Assembly (NCBI RefSeq): GCF_001550155.1
Contig: NZ_LRUF01000025.1
Location: forward strand, 112,355-176,354
Source: Pseudoalteromonas arabiensis
GTDB lineage: Bacteria > Pseudomonadota > Gammaproteobacteria > Enterobacterales > Alteromonadaceae
Direction: 5' to 3'
Length of the DNA: 64,000 nucleotides
The position numbers and the translations under genes are program-made. This document shows, in pieces, positions 1 to 9,873 of the stretch (position 1 is its first letter; each line of letters starts with the position of its first letter). Below the pieces are notes generated by a model. That model was given only the letters and a program-made list of their open reading frames with translations. It had not been told where the DNA came from and did not search any database.

Positions 1-34
1 GCTATCAACGAGGTTTTATTGCCTCAAAATAGAC

Positions 35-59
35 CACTTAATTAAGCGAATTGGTATAA
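35..59 (+). repeat. Dispersed 25-bp intergenic element, copy 1
   Basis: The 25 bases here match 43296-43320 with a single difference (A versus G in the AAGCRATTGG part). The core reads CACTTAATTAAGC followed by RATTGGTATAA and contains the palindrome CTTAATTAAG. Both copies are intergenic. Its function is unknown; it may be the edge of a larger dispersed element cut by the left end of the window. Confidence 0.6.
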
Positions 60-155
60 AAAGATATATTTTTAGCGCACACATGTAAGCTAAAAGCTAT
101 TGCAGAGGCACTTTTCACGTTATAATGCGCGCTGATTTACCCGAGGAGAATCCGT

Positions 156-869
156 TTGTTAGCTGTTTTTCGTATTATTATCATGGCTTTATTTATCGTG
201 TTTAGCTGCCTTTTTGGCTTAGTCTTATGCATCATTAAGCCATTTCATACCAATAACGTACATATTATTTCTGGCTGGTTTAGCAAAGTGGCTAACTTGC
301 TGGGAGTAAAACTTGAATTACGTTACCATGCGGATGCAAAAACAGTTGGCCCTGCAGTGTATGTGGCTAATCATCAGAATAACTACGATTTATTTACCTT
401 GCCTGCAATGGTGCCTGAAAATTGTGTGAGTCTTGGAAAGAAAAGCCTGAAATGGATCCCATTCTTTGGGCAGCTATATTGGTTATCAGGTAATATTTTA
501 ATTGATCGCGCTAATCGTTCAAAAGCCGCAGGCACGATTTCAAAATCAGCCGAAAAAATTAAGCAAAAAGGTTTGTCGGTTTGGATGTTCCCTGAGGGCA
601 CGCGAAGCTATGGGCGTGGCTTGTTACCTTTTAAAACAGGGGCTTTTCATACAGCAATGAGTGCTGATGTACCTGTTGTGCCAGTTTGCATGAGCACAAC
701 GCATAAAACTATTAAGCTAAATCGCTGGGATAATGGTACAATTTACCTCGAAATGTTAGCGCCAATTTATCTTGATAAAGACGTATCTGCTCGTGATCAT
801 GCATCGCATGTTCATCAGATTATGGCTGCTAAAATAACTGAATTAGATGCTCAAGTGAGAAATAAATAA
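156..869 (+). CDS. plsC: 1-acyl-sn-glycerol-3-phosphate acyltransferase (PlsC)
   Basis: This inner-membrane enzyme transfers an acyl chain to the sn-2 position of lysophosphatidic acid to give phosphatidic acid in phospholipid synthesis. The 237-residue protein has a hydrophobic N-terminal anchor (about 5-28), the acyltransferase HX4D motif at His73-Asp78 (NHQNNYD) and the FPEGTRS motif at 145-151. The start is TTG, chosen because GAGGAG lies 7 bases upstream and no ATG gives a full N-terminus. The stop overlaps the next gene (TAATG), so the two are probably co-transcribed and translationally coupled. Length and motifs are typical for the family. Confidence 0.93.
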   Translation: MLAVFRIIIMALFIVFSCLFGLVLCIIKPFHTNNVHIISGWFSKVANLLGVKLELRYHADAKTVGPAVYVANHQNNYDLFTLPAMVPENCVSLGKKSLKWIPFFGQLYWLSGNILIDRANRSKAAGTISKSAEKIKQKGLSVWMFPEGTRSYGRGLLPFKTGAFHTAMSADVPVVPVCMSTTHKTIKLNRWDNGTIYLEMLAPIYLDKDVSARDHASHVHQIMAAKITELDAQVRNK

Positions 870-1204
870 TGGAAAATTGGCGCGAAATTACTGAAGACAT
901 CGTTACTTCATTACTTGAAGATGGCTCAGATCCTGAAGTACTGTACGAAGTAGAACACCACTTTGTTAGCGAAAATTTTGAACAGTTAGAGCAAGCCGCT
1001 TTAGCTGCTTTTAAACTCGGTTACGATGTTGAAGAGCCTGCTGAACTTGAGCTAGAGGATGGCGAAAAAGTATGGAGCTTTGATGTAGTCGTTGAGTGTG
1101 AGCTTGACGTCGAAGCCATTATGGAAGATGTCGATAAGCTTGAAGCGCTCGCTCAACAATCGAACGTTGAATACGATGGTTGGGGAACTTACTTTCAAGA
1201 GTAA
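869..1204 (+). CDS. rraB: Regulator of ribonuclease E activity B (RraB)
   Basis: This is a small acidic protein of 111 residues with the RraB family look: strongly acidic throughout, a DVVVECELDVEAI strand-helix segment and the C-terminal YDGWGTYFQE block. RraB proteins bind RNase E and alter the degradosome, changing decay of a subset of mRNAs; this role is inferred from the family. The ATG overlaps the plsC stop. It is somewhat shorter than the E. coli protein. No catalytic residues are expected. Confidence 0.85.
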   Translation: MENWREITEDIVTSLLEDGSDPEVLYEVEHHFVSENFEQLEQAALAAFKLGYDVEEPAELELEDGEKVWSFDVVVECELDVEAIMEDVDKLEALAQQSNVEYDGWGTYFQE

Positions 1205-1209
1205 TTTTG

Positions 1210-1253
1210 TAGGCGTGAAATTTATTTTGTGCGCGATTTAAAGTCGCGCCTAT
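1210..1253. repeat. REP-like imperfect palindrome after rraB
   Basis: GCGCGA (1231-1236) and TCGCGC (1244-1249) form a hairpin with a TTTAAAG loop. An outer TAGGCG/CGCCTA pair lies around it. Similar GCGCGA/TCGCGC or GCGAC/GTCGC hairpins occur at 4483-4497 and 4556-4571. It may act as an mRNA 3'-end stabiliser, but it has no T tract of an intrinsic terminator. Confidence 0.45.
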
Positions 1254-1367
1254 GATCTGAAGCCTTTTTATCTCACACTAATTTCGTATTTACCCTCCTT
1301 GCTATAGACATTTTTAACCAATTGGCGATAATAAAAAACTCGATGTTTTTATAAACTAAGCTCACAT

Positions 1368-2576
1368 ATGCTTGTAACCTTACCCATTGCCGAACTAGTA
1401 CCAGGGATGTTTGTTGACAGTGTCAGTAAGCAGCACGAGCACATTAATAGCGTTAAAATTAAAACCCGTGGATTAGTTAGAGATAGAAGTATTATTCAAC
1501 GTCTGGTGTCTGAAGGTGTTGAAGAACTCCTCATTGACTTCACTCAAAGTGATGTTGCGCTTCCGGCTAAATACCAGCCCAAACCCGTAGAAAAACCCAA
1601 GCCAAAAAAAGAAAAAAAAGTTGCTGAAAAAGGCATATCGGTCGAACAAGAGTTCGTGAAAGCGAGTGTTAACTACGAACAGCATAGTCGTAAGTTGCAA
1701 GTTTTATATTCAGATATCACATCAGGTTTGAAAATGAATATGACACTGCTTGATGAAGTCGTGGTTGATATCGTTAGTTCTGTATTTCGTAATCACAACG
1801 CCATGACGATTCTTACTCGTCTTAGAGACAAGCATATTTATAACTGGCGACATATGATCAATACGGCCATTCTGGTGAGTGTATTCGCTAAATATCTTGG
1901 GTATAAAGAGCAAACTGTTAAAGAATTGGCAATGGGGGCGCTACTGCACGATATTGGGCAAGCTAAAATGCCACAGGGCGTGCTGTCTAAGCCAAGTCAG
2001 CTTAATGACAATGAAATGCAGGTTGTGAAAAAACACGTTGCACAGAGTCTAGGCTTAGTTAAAGGTGAAAAGGGCATTACACCGTTAATGCTTGATATGA
2101 TTGTTAATCATCATGAACGATTAGACGGAAGTGGTTACCCTAGGGGCATTACAGCCGAAAAGCTAAGTCGTCCTGCCAGAATAATGGCAATTGTCGATGT
2201 TTATGATGCAATAACTGCTGATAGACCTCACCAAATGGGAGAGGAGCCAATTTCGGCACTGCGTTATTTATTAGCGAATAAACAGTTATTTGACTCAGAA
2301 CTCGTACAGCGATTTATAAAGTGTTTGGGTGTGCATCCTGTCGGATCAATTGTGAAGTTAAACAATGAACGCTTAGCGTTAGTCATGGAAGGCAACCAGG
2401 ACAACCCGATAAAGCCAAAAGTGAAAATCTTTTATAATGCGAAGCACAAACACCACATTACAGCGAAAGATGTTCACTTAAGTGAAGAGCATGAGCTAAA
2501 AATAATATCGAGTATTAAGCCCCTTGATTATCAACTTAATTTGGCTCGTTTGTTAAAAGAGCATCTTCTTGTTTAG
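1368..2576 (+). CDS. HD-GYP domain cyclic-di-GMP phosphodiesterase with DUF3391 N-terminus
   Basis: The 402-residue cytoplasmic protein has an N-terminal DUF3391-type segment (about 1-90, rich in KPKPKKEKK around 75-85) and an HD-GYP domain (about 140-320). The metal-binding His194-Asp195 pair lies in LLHDIGQAK, and the signature HHERLDGSGYP runs from 248 to 258, so the GYP motif is intact and hydrolysis of c-di-GMP to GMP is likely. No receiver or membrane segment is seen. It is probably a single transcription unit. Its 3' end overlaps the convergent membrane-protein gene by 41 bases. Confidence 0.9.
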   Translation: MLVTLPIAELVPGMFVDSVSKQHEHINSVKIKTRGLVRDRSIIQRLVSEGVEELLIDFTQSDVALPAKYQPKPVEKPKPKKEKKVAEKGISVEQEFVKASVNYEQHSRKLQVLYSDITSGLKMNMTLLDEVVVDIVSSVFRNHNAMTILTRLRDKHIYNWRHMINTAILVSVFAKYLGYKEQTVKELAMGALLHDIGQAKMPQGVLSKPSQLNDNEMQVVKKHVAQSLGLVKGEKGITPLMLDMIVNHHERLDGSGYPRGITAEKLSRPARIMAIVDVYDAITADRPHQMGEEPISALRYLLANKQLFDSELVQRFIKCLGVHPVGSIVKLNNERLALVMEGNQDNPIKPKVKIFYNAKHKHHITAKDVHLSEEHELKIISSIKPLDYQLNLARLLKEHLLV

Positions 2577-2904
2577 ACTTTACACAGCGCTTTTTAGCGT
2601 TTCGTTTTGCAGAAATAAATGCACCACTAAAACAACTCGTCATTAATACTAGCCACAGCAATGTGCCTTTCTCTACGTGCAGTGCCACACAGCATAACAC
2701 CAGCGATAATACTGAGCTGAACATGGCACCTAACCAGTAGTGGTTAACAGGGTTATCACAGTCACCGGCCTTAGTGCATGCGCAATAATTTGCCTTACAG
2801 AAATAGTGCACGCTTAAACCACATAGAATTAATGCTGCGATTATCAATGCAATAACCATCACTTTTGCCCAAATAATTTCAATTGCGTTTAGTTTAAGGG
2901 GCAT
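2536..2904 (-). CDS. Small cysteine-rich membrane protein, unrecognised
   Basis: I do not recognise this family. The 122-residue product, from the ATG at 2904, has about three hydrophobic segments. Between the first two is a cysteine-rich loop, FCKANYCACTKAGDCDNP, and a basic tail with KRNAKKRC follows. A longer reading from TTG at 2919 is possible. The gene fills an otherwise empty interval but overlaps the convergent HD-GYP gene by 41 bases, so it could be spurious. A Fur-box-like sequence lies 22 bases upstream of the start. The cysteines hint at metal or redox chemistry, but that is speculation. Confidence 0.55.
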   Translation of the reverse strand: MPLKLNAIEIIWAKVMVIALIIAALILCGLSVHYFCKANYCACTKAGDCDNPVNHYWLGAMFSSVLSLVLCCVALHVEKGTLLWLVLMTSCFSGAFISAKRNAKKRCVKSKQEDALLTNEPN

Positions 2905-2925
2905 AAAACAACATGTCAATCTAAA

Positions 2926-2940
2926 TGATAATTACTATCG
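2926..2940 (-). promoter_or_regulatory. Candidate Fur-box-like site
   Basis: TGATAATTACTATCG matches the 7-1-7 Fur pattern TGATAAT-n-ATTATCA at 12 of 14 arm positions (7 of 7 on the left, 5 of 7 on the right). It lies just upstream of the cysteine-rich membrane gene on the minus strand. Such AT-rich matches can occur by chance, and no second site was found. Confidence 0.3.
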
Positions 2941-3196
2941 TTTGGTGTTTTTGTAACTAGACATCGGACGAGTTTTAAAAAGTTGTTATCTTGTTGTTAA
3001 AATGTGGTTTTTTTACCTCTTTCTAACGAAAAGTTACAGTTTTTTGATCTTAATTAAGGTAATGTTCGAAAGTTTGTAATTATTAGAATAATACATCTAA
3101 TACCAACGCACAGCATTGACCTTTATGCTTAAATTATAGGTTGCCTCTGTGTTTGTTGGGTTAGCTAACATACAAGTTTGCAAGAGGACACAGATT

Positions 3197-4474
3197 ATGA
3201 AATTCACTAGAACATTGATTGCAGCATCACTTGCTGTTGTTTCTGCTGACAGCTTTGCTGCAGCTTTCCAATTAGCAGAACAAAACGTATCAGGCTTAGG
3301 CCGTGCCTATGCTGGTGAAGCAGCGGTTGCTGATGATGCGTCAGTAGTAGCGCGTAACCCTGCGCTTATGTCTTTATTTAAAACTAAGCAAATCTCAGTT
3401 GCGGGTATTGCTGTTATTCCTGATGTAAGTTTAGAAGGTGAATCTGCTGCATATGGTTTAGATGAGAATGTACTTGATGATAGTAGCATTGCTCCTTCTG
3501 CATTTATCCCAGCAGGTTACTTCACAATGCCATTAAACGACAAAGTATCGTTAGGTTTTGGTGCATTTTCTAACTTCGGTCTTTCAACTGAATTTAATGA
3601 TAACTACGCGGCAGGCTCAATTGCTGGTGAAACTGAAATCGTTACAGTTAACATGAATGCAAGTGCATCATATAAGTTCAACGAACAGTTCAGCTTAGGC
3701 CTTGGCTTAAACTATGTATATGCCGATGCGAAAGTAGTGCGTAATGCAGGTGTTAATCCACTTGGTGTACCAGTAGAGACTGAAATTGTTCACCTTGAAG
3801 GCGATGATTACGGCTTTGGTTGGAACATTGGTGCCATGTATCAGTTAGACGAAAACAACCGTTTTGGTTTTAACTACCGTAGCGAAACAGACATCGACTT
3901 TGAAGGTGAGTACGCAAATGGCTTACCTGCTGCATTTGGTGGCACTGCGGGGGTTAAAGTACCAGGCGCACTTGAGTTAACGCTTCCAGCTATTGCTGAG
4001 TTTTCTGGTTCACACCAGTTAGATAAAAAACTAGGCGTACACTACAGCATTCAATGGACGGGTTGGGATAGCTTCCAAAAATTAGAAGCCTATGTACCAG
4101 GTAACGAAGCACCAGTATTTAGAAAAGAAGAGAATTTCTCTGATGCAATGCGTTACTCTATCGGTACTGACTATCAGTACAGCGATGCATTACTTCTTCG
4201 TGCCGGTATTGCTTACGATGAGTCACCAGTTGATCAATCTCACTTATCAATCTCTATTCCTGATACAGATCGTTTCTGGTTCTCATTTGGTGGTAACTAC
4301 GCATTTAGTGAAAACTCAAACGTTGACTTAGGTGTGAGTATCCTTCGCGGTAAAACACAGAACTTTACAGAAGAAGATAGCTTTGCAAAAGCATTAGGCC
4401 AAGAAGTATCATGGGACTTTGAATCGAAAGGTCATGCAGTGCTCATTGGTGCTCAGTATAACTACACGTTTTAA
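3197..4474 (+). CDS. fadL: FadL/OmpP1-type outer membrane long-chain fatty acid transporter
   Basis: FadL proteins are 14-strand outer-membrane barrels that pass long-chain fatty acids and other hydrophobics. The 425-residue product has a signal peptide ending near SADSFA and then AAFQLAEQNVSGLGRAYAG, the N-terminal plug signature of the family. It ends with YNYTF, a typical outer-membrane terminal strand ending in Phe. The ATG at 3197 is chosen because AGAGG lies upstream and the signal peptide begins there; a longer reading from 3149 lacks support. It stands alone and is followed by a strong bidirectional terminator. I saw no FadR-like operator upstream. Confidence 0.9.
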   Translation: MKFTRTLIAASLAVVSADSFAAAFQLAEQNVSGLGRAYAGEAAVADDASVVARNPALMSLFKTKQISVAGIAVIPDVSLEGESAAYGLDENVLDDSSIAPSAFIPAGYFTMPLNDKVSLGFGAFSNFGLSTEFNDNYAAGSIAGETEIVTVNMNASASYKFNEQFSLGLGLNYVYADAKVVRNAGVNPLGVPVETEIVHLEGDDYGFGWNIGAMYQLDENNRFGFNYRSETDIDFEGEYANGLPAAFGGTAGVKVPGALELTLPAIAEFSGSHQLDKKLGVHYSIQWTGWDSFQKLEAYVPGNEAPVFRKEENFSDAMRYSIGTDYQYSDALLLRAGIAYDESPVDQSHLSISIPDTDRFWFSFGGNYAFSENSNVDLGVSILRGKTQNFTEEDSFAKALGQEVSWDFESKGHAVLIGAQYNYTF

Positions 4475-4510
4475 TAGTGACGCGACGTAAAGTCGCTGCT
4501 ACAGAGCATT

Positions 4511-4549
4511 AAAAAGCCGCGCTATAACATTGTTATAGCGCGGCTTTTT
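4511..4549. terminator. Bidirectional intrinsic terminator between fadL and valS
   Basis: A perfect 19-bp inverted repeat (arms 4511-4529 and 4531-4549) contains GCCGCGCTATAACA and is flanked by A5 and T6 tracts. It serves both converging genes. Confidence 0.9.
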
Positions 4550-4584
4550 TGTAAGCGCGAATAAATCGCGCTTTATATATACTT

Positions 4585-7440
4585 TTATAGACTTTCGATT
4601 TTCGCTTTTTGCGCTAATAGTTTGTCTTTTGCATCTGTAAACTCAGCCAGTTTAGCATGCTCTTTAGCAAGCACAGCTTCTGGTGCGTTGTTTACAAACT
4701 TCTCGTTAGCCAACTTGTTTTGAACCTGTGCTAAGCCTTTTTCTGCTTTTTCAAGCTGCTTCGCGATACGAGCTAATTCAGCTTCAACATCGATTAAGCC
4801 TGCCATTGGGATCATGATCTCAAGGTTACCAACATACGATGTTGCACACGCTGGCGCATCGTCTTTGTTATCAAGTAAGGTAAATTCTTCAAGCTTAGCA
4901 AGCGACGCTAAGAAGGCTTCGTTTTCAGTTAAACGTCGCTTGTCCTCATCAGACGCATTTGCAAGTAACACAGATAGTGGCTTACTTGGGCTGATATCCA
5001 TTTCACCACGGATGTTACGGATCGCAAGAATGAATTGTTTAACCCATTCAAGGTCGTCCATCGCTTGACTATCAACATTTGCTTCATCGTATACAGGGAA
5101 GCCTTGTACCATGATGCTGGTGTTGGCTGTTTCGATGCCCGCAAGCGGTGCAACACGTTGCCAAATCGTTTCTGTGATATAAGGCATCATTGGGTGCATT
5201 AAGCGTAGTAAGCTTTCTAGTACTGTGATCAAGGTATGACGCGTACCACGTTGCTGTGCTTCGTTACCTTTAAACAATACTGGTTTAGTAAGTTCTAAGT
5301 ACCAGTCACAAAATTGGTTCCAAGTGAACTCATAAATGGTGTTTGCTGCTAGGTCAAAACGGTAGTTTTCTAGGTGCTCAGTATAGGTTTTAACGGTTGC
5401 TTCAAATTGGCCTAAAATCCAACGATCAGCGAGTGAGTACTGTTTTTCAGCATCTGTATTGAAGCCACAATCTTGTTCTTCTGTGTTCATTAATACGTAA
5501 CGGCTGGCGTTCCATAGTTTGTTACAGAAGTTACGGTAACCTTCAAGGCGGTTCATATCCCAATTGATATCACGACCCGTTGACGCCATTGCCGCAAGGG
5601 TGAAACGCAGTGCATCTGTACCGTGTGCTTCGATGCCGTTTTCGAATGTTTTACGCGTGTTCTTCTCAATCTTCTTCGCTAGTTGTGGCTGCATCATGTT
5701 ACCAGTGCGCTTTTCAACTAGGCTCTCAAGGTCGATACCGTCAATCATGTCGATAGGATCAAGTACGTTACCTTTCGATTTAGACATCTTATCGCCATTT
5801 TCATCGCGGATAAGGCCAGTTACGTAAACGGTTTTGAATGGTACTTGTGGCTTGCCGTTATCATCTTTGATGAAGTGCATGGTCATCATGATCATACGTG
5901 CAACCCAGAAGAAGATGATGTCGAAACCTGTTACCAATACATCAGACGGGTGGAAAGTTTTTAAATCATCAGTGTTTGCAGGCCAGCCTTGCGTTGAGAA
6001 AGTCCAAAGCGCAGATGAGAACCAGGTATCTAAAACGTCTTCGTCTTGCTTAAGTGCAACATCATCAGCAAGGTTATTATCGCGGCGTACTTCAGCTTCG
6101 TCACGACCAACGTATACGTTACCTTCGTTGTCGTACCAAGCAGGGATGCGGTGACCCCACCAAAGCTGACGTGAAATACACCAATCTTGTACGTCGTTCA
6201 TCCACGAGAAGTACATGTTCTCGTATTGTTGAGGTACAAATTTAATGTCGCCATTTTTAACCGCTTCTTTCGCAGGTTCTGCTAGAGGTGCTACGCGCAC
6301 GTACCACTGATCAGTAAGAAGAGGCTCAATCACTACGCCAGAACGGTCACCGTAAGGTACAGTTAGGCTGTGATCTTCGATTTTTTCTAGTAGGCCAAGT
6401 TCTTCAAATTCGCTCACAATCGCTTTACGTGCATCAAAGCGGTCAAGGCCGTGTAGACGCTCAGGAATTGGCGCATCTAATTTAAGCTCTTTACCGTCGA
6501 ATGTGTAGCTTTCACCTTCGCTTAATACCGCAGCATCTTTATTGAAGATGTTGATCATAGGTAGTTGATGACGTTTACCCACTTCGTTATCGTTAAAGTC
6601 ATGGGCAGGCGTGATTTTCACACAACCCGTGCCTTTTTCCATGTCTGCATGTTCATCAGCAACAATTGGAATGCGACGGTTAACGATAGGGAGTAAAATG
6701 TCTTTACCGATCAGGTCTTGGTAACGTTTATCATCAGGGTTAACTGCAACACCTGTATCACCTAGCATTGTTTCAGGACGTGTTGTGGCAACAATGATGT
6801 AGTCTTTGCCCTCTTTGGTTTTTACGCCATCAGCAAGTGGGTAACGTAAGTTCCACATGTGACCTTGTTTGTCTTTGTTTTCAACTTCAAGATCAGAAAT
6901 CGCCGTGTGAAGTTTAGGGTCCCAGTTAACTAGGCGCTTACCACGGTAGATTAAATCTTCTTTGTGAAGACGTACGAATACTTCTTTAACCGCTTCAGAA
7001 AGACCTTCATCCATGGTGAAACGCTCACGGTCCCAATCTACTGACGCACCTAAGCGACGTAATTGTTTGGTGATAGTGCCACCAGAGTGGTTTTTCCACT
7101 TCCATATTTTTTCGATAAATGCATCACGGCCTAAGTCGTGACGTGTTTTACCTTCTTCAGCTGCAAGCTTACGCTCAACCAGCATTTGCGTTGCGATACC
7201 CGCGTGATCAGTACCTACTTGCCATAAAGTGTTATTACCTTGCATACGCTTTAAGCGTGTTAGCGTATCCATAATGGTATCTTGGAACGCATGGCCCATG
7301 TGTAAGCTACCTGTGACGTTTGGTGGCGGAATCATGATTGAGTAAGCGTCACCTTGGCCAGACGGTTTAAAGTAGCCTTTTTCTTCCCAGTCTTGATATA
7401 AAGACTGTTCAATATCTTGCGGATTGTAGGTTTTATCCAT
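4585..7440 (-). CDS. valS: Valine--tRNA ligase (ValRS)
   Basis: This cytoplasmic class I synthetase charges tRNA-Val and edits misactivated threonine. The 951-residue protein has the HMGH signature (47-50, in [13 protein letters not shown]), an editing domain, the KMSKS loop in [14 protein letters not shown], an anticodon-binding domain and the C-terminal coiled coil, rich in [13 protein letters not shown] heptads. Length matches bacterial ValRS. It is the last gene of pepA-holC-valS, an order conserved in gammaproteobacteria, and starts 23 bases after the holC stop. Confidence 0.98.
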   Translation of the reverse strand: MDKTYNPQDIEQSLYQDWEEKGYFKPSGQGDAYSIMIPPPNVTGSLHMGHAFQDTIMDTLTRLKRMQGNNTLWQVGTDHAGIATQMLVERKLAAEEGKTRHDLGRDAFIEKIWKWKNHSGGTITKQLRRLGASVDWDRERFTMDEGLSEAVKEVFVRLHKEDLIYRGKRLVNWDPKLHTAISDLEVENKDKQGHMWNLRYPLADGVKTKEGKDYIIVATTRPETMLGDTGVAVNPDDKRYQDLIGKDILLPIVNRRIPIVADEHADMEKGTGCVKITPAHDFNDNEVGKRHQLPMINIFNKDAAVLSEGESYTFDGKELKLDAPIPERLHGLDRFDARKAIVSEFEELGLLEKIEDHSLTVPYGDRSGVVIEPLLTDQWYVRVAPLAEPAKEAVKNGDIKFVPQQYENMYFSWMNDVQDWCISRQLWWGHRIPAWYDNEGNVYVGRDEAEVRRDNNLADDVALKQDEDVLDTWFSSALWTFSTQGWPANTDDLKTFHPSDVLVTGFDIIFFWVARMIMMTMHFIKDDNGKPQVPFKTVYVTGLIRDENGDKMSKSKGNVLDPIDMIDGIDLESLVEKRTGNMMQPQLAKKIEKNTRKTFENGIEAHGTDALRFTLAAMASTGRDINWDMNRLEGYRNFCNKLWNASRYVLMNTEEQDCGFNTDAEKQYSLADRWILGQFEATVKTYTEHLENYRFDLAANTIYEFTWNQFCDWYLELTKPVLFKGNEAQQRGTRHTLITVLESLLRLMHPMMPYITETIWQRVAPLAGIETANTSIMVQGFPVYDEANVDSQAMDDLEWVKQFILAIRNIRGEMDISPSKPLSVLLANASDEDKRRLTENEAFLASLAKLEEFTLLDNKDDAPACATSYVGNLEIMIPMAGLIDVEAELARIAKQLEKAEKGLAQVQNKLANEKFVNNAPEAVLAKEHAKLAEFTDAKDKLLAQKAKIESL

Positions 7441-7463
7441 TACACAGAACCTTAAATAAATGC

Positions 7464-7910
7464 TTAAATGTCAATTTCTTGCGTTGCAATATGGGCGCCC
7501 AGTTGGCGAAGCTTTTTAAACCGCTCACGGGCGGCTTGTTTAGCGTTAGGCTCAACGGGGACAAAATCAAAAACCTGCTGAAAACGGCGAATAAAATCCG
7601 GTAGGTGTTCAGCTAAGTTGATTAATATTTTTCTGTTGCCGACAGGTGGAGTCATACCAATTTCAACCGGAGCGCCCCCTTTGGGGCCTTCACCTTGTAG
7701 GTTGTGTGGTATAAAGCTATCTGGCTCAAATGACCAGATGATGTCGTCGATTGTGTGGGCCGTGTCAGTGTTATCGGCGTAAATAAATACGCGATGACCA
7801 AGACGATACTGATCTGCTGCTATTTTTGCGGCAAGATCAAAACATGCTTTATCAGCTTGCTGGCTGTTACCATCTTGTTTTAGAACGTAAAATTGTGCGT
7901 TCATGCTCAT
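7464..7910 (-). CDS. holC: DNA polymerase III chi subunit (HolC)
   Basis: HolC links the clamp loader (through psi) to SSB at the replication fork. The product is about 148 residues from [12 protein letters not shown]. The family start is usually the methionine just before the FYVL strand, so the ATG at 7910 or 7904 fits and a longer reading from 7979 is unlikely. Family features include [26 protein letters not shown], split here as [17 protein letters not shown] then HRVFIYADN, and the [12 protein letters not shown] block. It sits between pepA and valS as in E. coli. Confidence 0.9.
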   Translation of the reverse strand: MSMNAQFYVLKQDGNSQQADKACFDLAAKIAADQYRLGHRVFIYADNTDTAHTIDDIIWSFEPDSFIPHNLQGEGPKGGAPVEIGMTPPVGNRKILINLAEHLPDFIRRFQQVFDFVPVEPNAKQAARERFKKLRQLGAHIATQEIDI

Positions 7911-7981
7911 TGTGACTTTCGTCCCCACAGATACACAGATCAAAGCAGAGATTTTGACATAGAACGCGTGTTGCTTCAATT

Positions 7982-8007
7982 AATAAGGCGCCATTTGGCG
8001 CCTTATT
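7982..8007 (-). terminator. Hairpin between pepA and holC
   Basis: AATAAGGCGCCA (7982-7993) and its exact complement (7996-8007) form a 12-bp stem with a very short loop. The T tract is weak, so on the minus strand it may attenuate or protect pepA mRNA rather than fully terminate it before holC-valS. Confidence 0.55.
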
Positions 8008-8036
8008 TAGGGTTAGTTTTAAGCTTGCGGTAAGGC

Positions 8037-9551
8037 TTAATCGTGACTCGCTTCGCTCACACCTGCGCGGTTTAGTAAATACTGAGTTAACATAGGCACT
8101 GGACGACCCGTTGCACCTTTGTTTTTACCACCACTGCGCCATGCTGTACCAGCGATATCTAAATGCGCCCAATTGTATTTTTTGGTGAATTTAGATAAGA
8201 AGCATGCTGCCGTAATTGTTCCTGCTGCGCGGCCACCTAAGTTGGTGAAATCTGCAAATGGGCTTTCAAGTTGCTCTTGATAGTCATCCCAAAGCGGTAG
8301 CTGCCATGCACGATCGCCACTTTGCTCAGACGCTTTAAGTAGGTCATGAGCAAGTGGGTTATGGTTTGAGAGTAAACCCGTTGCATGTGAACCCAGCGCA
8401 ATAATACACGCGCCAGTTAGTGTTGCTACGTCAACTACGGTATCTGGTTCAAAGCGCTCAACATAAGTGAGCGCATCACACAGTACTAAACGACCTTCGG
8501 CATCGGTATTTAACACTTCAACAGTTTGACCCGACATGGTTGTTAAAATATCACCTGGGCGATAAGCGTTTGAGCCTGGCATATTTTCACACCCCGCTAA
8601 AACACCGACAACGTTAATAGGTAACTGCATTTGCACTAATGCGCGCATCGTACCAATAACACCCGCTGCACCACCCATATCGTATTTCATTTCATCCATG
8701 GCTTCGCCTGGCTTGATTGAAATACCGCCTGAGTCAAAGGTTAAGCCCTTACCCACTAACACGATTGGCGCTTGATCTTTGTCGCCACCTTGATAGTTGA
8801 TCACCGACATAACCGATTCATTCGCGCTGCCACGGCCAACTGCTAGGTATGAATTCATGCCCAGCTCTGCCATTTTTTCTTCGCCGATAATATCAACCGT
8901 TACATTATCGAAGTTATCAGCAATTTCTTGTGCTTGTTCACCTAAATACGCTGGATTACAGATATTTGGTGGCATATTGGCAACGTCTTTACATAATTTG
9001 CTACCCGCAGCGATGGCTAGGCCATGCTCAATGGCACTTTCGCCAATCGTTAACTCGCGACGTGTTGGTACGTTAAAAACGATTTTACGTAGTGGGCGAC
9101 GAGGGTCGCTTTTTTTACTTTTCAGTTGATTGAAGGTGTATAAGCAGTCTTGTGTTGTCTCAACTGCTTGGCGCACTTTCCAATAGGTGTCACGACTTTT
9201 AACATGTTGCTCTGTTAAAAAGCATACCGCTTCCATCGAACCGGTTTCGTTTAGTGTATTAATTGTTTTAGAGATGATCTGTTTATATTGCTTGTCATCT
9301 AACTCACGTTCTTTACCACAGCCAACCAGCAATACACGCTCGCTCAGTACATTAGGTACATGATGTAGTAATAATACTTGCCCTGGCTTTCCTTCAAGAT
9401 CACCGCGGCGAAGTAAGTTAGAGATATAACCATCGCTAATTTTATCTAGCTGCTCACCAATGGGGGATAAACGACGTGGCTCATAAACGCCAACTACAAT
9501 ACATGCGCTACGTTGCTTTTCTGGACTACCACTTTTTACGCTAAATTCCAT
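8037..9551 (-). CDS. pepA: Leucyl aminopeptidase, M17 family (PepA)
   Basis: This dizinc/manganese aminopeptidase removes N-terminal residues; in E. coli PepA also acts as a DNA-binding accessory factor in Xer recombination. The 504-residue protein has the N-terminal macro-like domain and the C-terminal catalytic domain. Metal and catalytic residues are visible in [29 protein letters not shown] and [10 protein letters not shown]. The ATG at 9551 is used because AGGAG lies 5 bases before it; a GTG at 9557 overlaps that ribosome site. It heads pepA-holC-valS and is divergent from lptFG. A second M17 gene lies at 56502. Confidence 0.95.
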   Translation of the reverse strand: MEFSVKSGSPEKQRSACIVVGVYEPRRLSPIGEQLDKISDGYISNLLRRGDLEGKPGQVLLLHHVPNVLSERVLLVGCGKERELDDKQYKQIISKTINTLNETGSMEAVCFLTEQHVKSRDTYWKVRQAVETTQDCLYTFNQLKSKKSDPRRPLRKIVFNVPTRRELTIGESAIEHGLAIAAGSKLCKDVANMPPNICNPAYLGEQAQEIADNFDNVTVDIIGEEKMAELGMNSYLAVGRGSANESVMSVINYQGGDKDQAPIVLVGKGLTFDSGGISIKPGEAMDEMKYDMGGAAGVIGTMRALVQMQLPINVVGVLAGCENMPGSNAYRPGDILTTMSGQTVEVLNTDAEGRLVLCDALTYVERFEPDTVVDVATLTGACIIALGSHATGLLSNHNPLAHDLLKASEQSGDRAWQLPLWDDYQEQLESPFADFTNLGGRAAGTITAACFLSKFTKKYNWAHLDIAGTAWRSGGKNKGATGRPVPMLTQYLLNRAGVSEASHD

Positions 9552-9873
9552 TGTCACTCCTAGTGTTGAGTCATTTAACCTTAAAAAATAAGGGCAAGAA
9601 ATTCATTTTTTAGTCCTTTCTTACATTTTTTAGTTTATTAATACTAATATTAGCTCATAAACTATGACTCTATTTACGTGTTTTTGAACTTTATCTTATT
9701 GTGAATATCAATATCACATAATTGAGGCCATCTGTACCATTTATGCAAGATTATATGTTCTTGCTAGGTATGATATTTCACTATGATGGCATATAATAAA
9801 GTGAGTAAAATAACTAGTTTACTCAAAATTTCTTACTATTCCAGTGAAACACGATGTTTAACAGGGGCGAGCA
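9552..9873. other. pepA/lptF divergent intergenic region (322 bp)
   Basis: This AT-rich control region holds no convincing reading frame. It contains a consensus -10 hexamer TATAAT at 9792-9797 oriented toward lptF, and directly after it an inverted repeat TGAGTAAA (9802-9809) / TTTACTCA (9818-9825). The -35 is unclear. The rest shows only AT-rich sequence with no other recognisable site. Confidence 0.6.
9792..9825 (+). promoter_or_regulatory. Candidate lptFG promoter with overlapping operator-like repeat
   Basis: TATAAT at 9792-9797 is followed at the expected transcription start by an 8-bp inverted repeat with an 8-bp spacer (9802-9809 and 9818-9825). A protein bound there would block initiation. 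There is no adjacent regulator gene to pair it with. Confidence 0.4.

Noticed and set aside
4814..6245. Several open frames of 60-106 codons on the plus strand opposite valS
   Set aside because: They are antisense shadows of the valS codons, with no ribosome sites and no recognisable products.
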